This document shows, one piece after another, positions 5,933 through 8,304 of a stretch of 8,304 bases of DNA. A program made the translations under genes and the position numbers. The notes under the pieces were generated by a model, which made no database searches, had not been told where the DNA came from, and saw nothing but the letters and a program-made list of their open reading frames with translations. Every line of letters begins with the position of its first letter. The stretch's first letter is position 1. The DNA comes from an uncultured Bacillota bacterium (GTDB taxonomy: Bacteria; Bacillota; Clostridia; Peptostreptococcales; Anaerovoracaceae), in the NCBI GenBank assembly GCA_946631075.1, contig CAMOZS010000063.1, positions 1 to 8,304 on the forward strand. Reading direction: 5' to 3'.

Positions 5933-6679
5933 TTAATCCAGTATCTTCTTCGGCATCCAGCGAAGGAAATCTCCGGATACCAGCTGATATTCGATCCCGT
6001 CCACCTGGCCCAGAAGGCTGTCGTGGAATCTGGATTCTCCGTGGCTGTGGGCGTAGATCACCTTCTCCGCCCCGTATTCTCTGGCCATCTCCGTAAAGCC
6101 GCTCTCCCGCTCCATTATGTTGGTCGGCGGATAATGGAGGAACATGATGTACCTGCGGTATCCGGCGGTCCTGGCCATCTCAAAGGAGGTCCTCAGCCGC
6201 TCAAGTTCCCGCTCGATCAGCTTCCAGGAGTGGGCTTCCTCGGTCCGGTCCCAGTCGAAGATCCTGCCCCGGTTATCAAGGTAGAATGGCCCTTCGAAGG
6301 TGTAGCCTTTGGTCCCGACGATGGCAAAATCCCGGTAGACCTCAAAGCTGTTCTGCAGGAAGGTCAGGTCCGGCTGATAGAGTTCATTAAGTTTCGCCGT
6401 CTTCTTCGCATCCCAGAACTGATCATGGTTTCCCCGGATCAGGATCTTCCTGCCGGGAAGGCTCTTGATGTATTCCAGGTCCTCTTCGCAATCCGCCAGT
6501 TTCTTCCCCCAGCTGTGGTCGCCCACGAGCACCAGGGTGTCTTCATCCGTGATCATCTGCCGACAGTTCTTCAGCAGCTTCTCTTCGTGCTTTCTCCAGA
6601 TCCGGTCCCGTCTCTGGCTCTTTGACTTCACTTCCGACTGGAAGTGAAGGTGCAGATCTCCGATCGCATACAGGCTCAT
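5933..6679 (-). CDS. Calcineurin-like metallophosphoesterase
   Basis: This 248-residue cytosolic protein is of the binuclear-metal phosphoesterase superfamily. The metal-binding motifs appear in order: GDLH (D8, H10), GDHSW (D54), GNHD (N84, H85), H182 in LHYPP, and H211/H213 in YAHSHG. The third position of the usual GDxxD/GDHVxxR motif is replaced by GDHSWGK, and the last motif is AHSHG instead of GHTHG. Both look like subfamily variants rather than losses. The substrate is unknown; related small proteins hydrolyse phosphodiesters or phosphomonoesters. AAGGAG lies eight bases before the ATG. It is 28 bp downstream of the kinase gene and 9 bp upstream of the YciI-like gene, in one operon. 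Confidence 0.93.
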   Translation of the reverse strand: MSLYAIGDLHLHFQSEVKSKSQRRDRIWRKHEEKLLKNCRQMITDEDTLVLVGDHSWGKKLADCEEDLEYIKSLPGRKILIRGNHDQFWDAKKTAKLNELYQPDLTFLQNSFEVYRDFAIVGTKGYTFEGPFYLDNRGRIFDWDRTEEAHSWKLIERELERLRTSFEMARTAGYRRYIMFLHYPPTNIMERESGFTEMAREYGAEKVIYAHSHGESRFHDSLLGQVDGIEYQLVSGDFLRWMPKKILD

Positions 6680-6707
6680 CGCGTTCTCTCCTTCTCTATC
6701 CGGGCCA

Positions 6708-7442
6708 TCAGGAAGTCAGCGACCCGTCTTCCAGGATCCGCAAAGTCTGGTCGGCCTCCTTAGATTTCTCCAGGCAGCGTCTGACATTACGCATGTCACT
6801 GAAATCCACGAACTGCTCAGCCTTTGCTCGGGTGTTTCCGCTGGCTTCCTTCCTATCGACTAGCCGCTCTCTCAGCATGTCCTCCTCTGCGCGGAGGAAA
6901 ATGGTGTAGTCGGCATGATGGGACAGGTCATTCCAGCCGTCCTCGTCCAGGAGCAGATAATTCCCCTCCAAAAGCAGGATGTCGCAGTCGATCATGGTCT
7001 CGTCTTCGACCGGGTTATGGAGGTGCCGGTCATAGCCTGGCCAGCCGCAGGTCTCGCCCCGGGCCACCCTCTCGATGCGCTCCCTCAGCCTTTGCAGATC
7101 GAAGGTCTCCGGCGCGCCCTTGACCTCCACCATCGGCACCTGCCTGCCGTCGATCGGGAGCGAATGGGTGGTCAGATATTCCTGCCTCCGGTGAAATCCG
7201 TCCATTCCGGCGCACTGCAGCCTGATCCCCGGCAGGGCCTCACGGGCAAGCTCCTCCAGAAATCTGGTGAAGGTGGTCTTGCCTGCTCCGGGCGGGGCCG
7301 CGATCATCACGATCAGCCGCCCGCCTTTTTTCTGCTGCATCTCCCTCAGATCCTCAAGCAAAGGCAGGATGATCCCCCTGACGTCTTCGTCGCGGAAGAT
7401 TGCCTCTACGCGGATCCCGTTGATCATCAAATCTTTCTTCAT
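6708..7442 (-). CDS. P-loop nucleoside/sugar kinase family protein (YggC/FrcK-like)
   Basis: This 244-residue NTP-dependent kinase belongs to the uridine kinase/phosphoribulokinase-like P-loop group. The P loop is APPGAGKTT (49-57). It is followed by the substrate-side motif MDGFH (80-84), VKGAPETFD (107-115), YDRHLHNP (137-144) and the Walker B-like LLLEGNYLLLD (156-166). A lid with basic residues (RERLVDRK, about 191-198) precedes the C terminus. The pattern KGxPxTFD plus LEGNYLLL is typical of YggC-type proteins, whose sugar or nucleoside substrate is not settled. The ATG at 7442 lacks a good ribosome binding site, and Met6 (7427) is an alternative. It is the first gene of the operon with the metallophosphoesterase, YciI-like protein and MsrA. 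Confidence 0.9.
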   Translation of the reverse strand: MKKDLMINGIRVEAIFRDEDVRGIILPLLEDLREMQQKKGGRLIVMIAAPPGAGKTTFTRFLEELAREALPGIRLQCAGMDGFHRRQEYLTTHSLPIDGRQVPMVEVKGAPETFDLQRLRERIERVARGETCGWPGYDRHLHNPVEDETMIDCDILLLEGNYLLLDEDGWNDLSHHADYTIFLRAEEDMLRERLVDRKEASGNTRAKAEQFVDFSDMRNVRRCLEKSKEADQTLRILEDGSLTS

Positions 7443-7485
7443 TGGTTTAGTAGCTCTTGCGTGTGCTGGTTTCGGCTATATATGT

Positions 7486-7515
7486 ATTATATATTTTGTC
7501 GGGCGGAATTTACAA
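7486..7515 (-). promoter_or_regulatory. Probable promoter of the kinase to msrA operon
   Basis: Read on the minus strand, TTGTAA (7515-7510) and TATAAT (7491-7486) are separated by 18 bases in an AT-rich island. The likely start of transcription is near 7479, leaving a leader of about 37 nt. The island lies between the right structured module and the kinase gene. Confidence 0.6.
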
Positions 7516-7542
7516 GAATATCGTTCGCAATATGCTCGGGTG

Positions 7543-7810
7543 GGCCGGTCCCTCGCTTTTAAGGGGCTCGGGGAGACCGATTTGCCCGATGCTAACAAGC
7601 CTCACCGCAGAGCGTGCTTGCCTGACAGCTGTCCGCACCGGCCTCGCGCAGGGGCCGGCGGACAGCGCGGCGCACTCGGGGCAGTCCGGCCGATCTGCTC
7701 ACTGCCCTCATACAAAAGAAACTGCACCCATGGATAACCTGCGCCAGGCCATGGACAGCTGAAGCTTCGCTTCACCTGCCCACAGTCTGGCTTGGTTACC
7801 CACAGGTCCA
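7543..7810 (-). repeat. Structured repeat module, right copy (candidate ncRNA)
   Basis: This is the inverted partner of the left module. Read on the minus strand, 7805-7726 matches 296-375 and 7673-7624 matches 421-470; the tail with GAGCCCC (near 7567-7561) matches the left tail near 503-509. The rod here has a perfect apical stem, TGAAGC-GAA-GCTTCA on the minus strand (7774-7760). The second hairpin pairs GCTGTCCGC with GCGGACAGC around 7666-7628, enclosing CGGCC/GGCCG. Compared with the left copy, helix pairs changed together at 7795/7738, 7788/7746, 7771/7763 and 7662/7632. The module ends about 28 bp upstream of the kinase promoter. It might be a 5' regulator of that operon, but the left copy has no gene in the same relation. 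Confidence 0.6.
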
Positions 7811-8304
7811 GTCGGGGATTGTGATGCTGCGGCGCGGGCTTTATGGTGCGATGACGATTTGGGCCAGGCGGACCGCCGTAAATCGTCACTGCTTGGGAGA
7901 GTGTTTTTCGAGGAGGAAGGCCGGACAGGGCAGATATTGCCGATTAGTTAGAAGTCATCGTTATGAAATCGTCACTATTTTGAGAGGTCGGAAAAATGGC
8001 TCTCCGAGCGATGACGATTTTCTTCAGGTCGCCTTAGGGAAATCGTCAATCCTGGCGAGCACCTTAAATTCCATTCGATCATTAAGGGACCTGGCCTGTG
8101 AGTGATTGTGATGCTGCGGCGCGGGCTTTTGAGGCAATGACGATTTGGCCCAGTCGGGCTGCCGTAAATCGTCACCGCTTGGAAGAGTGTTTTCGAGGGG
8201 GAAGGAAAGACAGGGCAAATATTGCCGATTATATAGAGGCCATCATTGAGAAATCGTCACTATTTTGAGAGGTCGGAAAAATGGCTCTCCGAGCGATGAC
8301 GATT
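7801..8304. repeat. Right hairpin array, tandem units of about 285 bp
   Basis: A unit of about 300 bp bounded by CACAGG (7801) and CCTGTG (8095-8100) is followed by a second copy cut off by the window end. Each unit opens with a 26-bp identical block (7817-7842 and 8104-8129) and holds three hairpins. These lie at 7851-7860/7880-7888, 7938-7946/7966-7974 and 8011-8020/8040-8048, then at 8137-8146/8166-8174, 8223-8231/8251-8259 and 8296 onward. The middle hairpin always has a left arm TGCCGATTA with one mismatch. Bases 7965-8019 and 8250-8304 are identical over 55 bp. The loops of the first hairpins differ. No gene is visible in this stretch. Confidence 0.8.

Larger units (their letters stand above)
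1029..7365. repeat. Nine dispersed copies of the word CWGCCTTTGCW
   Basis: GCCTTTGC occurs at 1029, 2820, 4181, 5032, 5539, 6820 and 7088, and as GCAAAGGC at 3128 and 7358. Oriented alike, every copy is preceded by CA or CT and followed by A or T. All lie inside genes and none in the flanking repeats. They encode Ala-Lys-Ala, Leu-Gln-Arg, Leu-Pro-Leu or Cys-Lys-Gly, depending on frame and strand, so protein sequence does not explain them. Confidence 0.65.

Noticed and set aside
2905..6740. Three copies of CCAGGATCCG
   Set aside because: Two encode Arg-Ile-Leu in the same frame, and the count is too low to separate from codon preference.

Overview
The window looks like a chromosomal piece of a moderately GC-rich Firmicute, probably a gut-type Clostridia or Erysipelotrichia relative. 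The grounds are AGGAGG-type ribosome binding sites, short intergenic gaps, and families common there (DUF554, YgjV, the TRGCSHNxCxFCTMY radical SAM group, a YggC-like kinase). No rRNA, tRNA, transposase, phage or CRISPR gene is visible, and the species assignment is inference.

Layout. Bases 1-530 and 7540-8304 contain no convincing gene. They are filled by two related kinds of repeat. The first is an array of hairpins with ATGACGATT / AATCGTCAT arms (77-262 on the left, 7851 to the window end on the right). The second is a structured module of about 240-270 bp that occurs once on each side in inverted orientation (about 286-522 and 7543-7810). The gene block is therefore bracketed by a mirror-image arrangement: array, module, genes, module, array.

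Between them lie ten genes. A minus-strand operon (2135 down to 610) encodes a 71-residue protein of unknown function, a YgjV-family membrane protein and a DUF554 membrane protein, and ends at a hairpin terminator. A LysR-type regulator (2275-3162) is divergent from it, across a 139-bp region with two dyads, and is the obvious candidate regulator. The LysR gene overlaps tail-to-tail with a six-helix membrane protein (3141-3710), which follows a radical SAM gene (3742-4635) on the minus strand. A second minus-strand operon (7442 down to 4896) encodes a P-loop sugar/nucleoside-type kinase, a metallophosphoesterase, a YciI-like protein and a membrane-anchored MsrA, and ends at a GC-rich terminator.

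Three observations stand out. (1) The two flanking modules align without gaps over 80 nt and again over 50 nt. Many of their differences fall as compensatory or wobble-preserving changes in long helices, which points to a selected RNA or single-strand structure. (2) The octamer GCAAAGGC / GCCTTTGC occurs nine times by my count, always as CWGCCTTTGCW, in several reading frames and on both strands, against about 0.25 expected. This is a DNA-level signal of unknown role. (3) msrA has a second, well-spaced ribosome binding site and ATG exactly where the conserved domain begins, suggesting anchored and cytosolic forms from one gene. All counts and alignments were made by eye.
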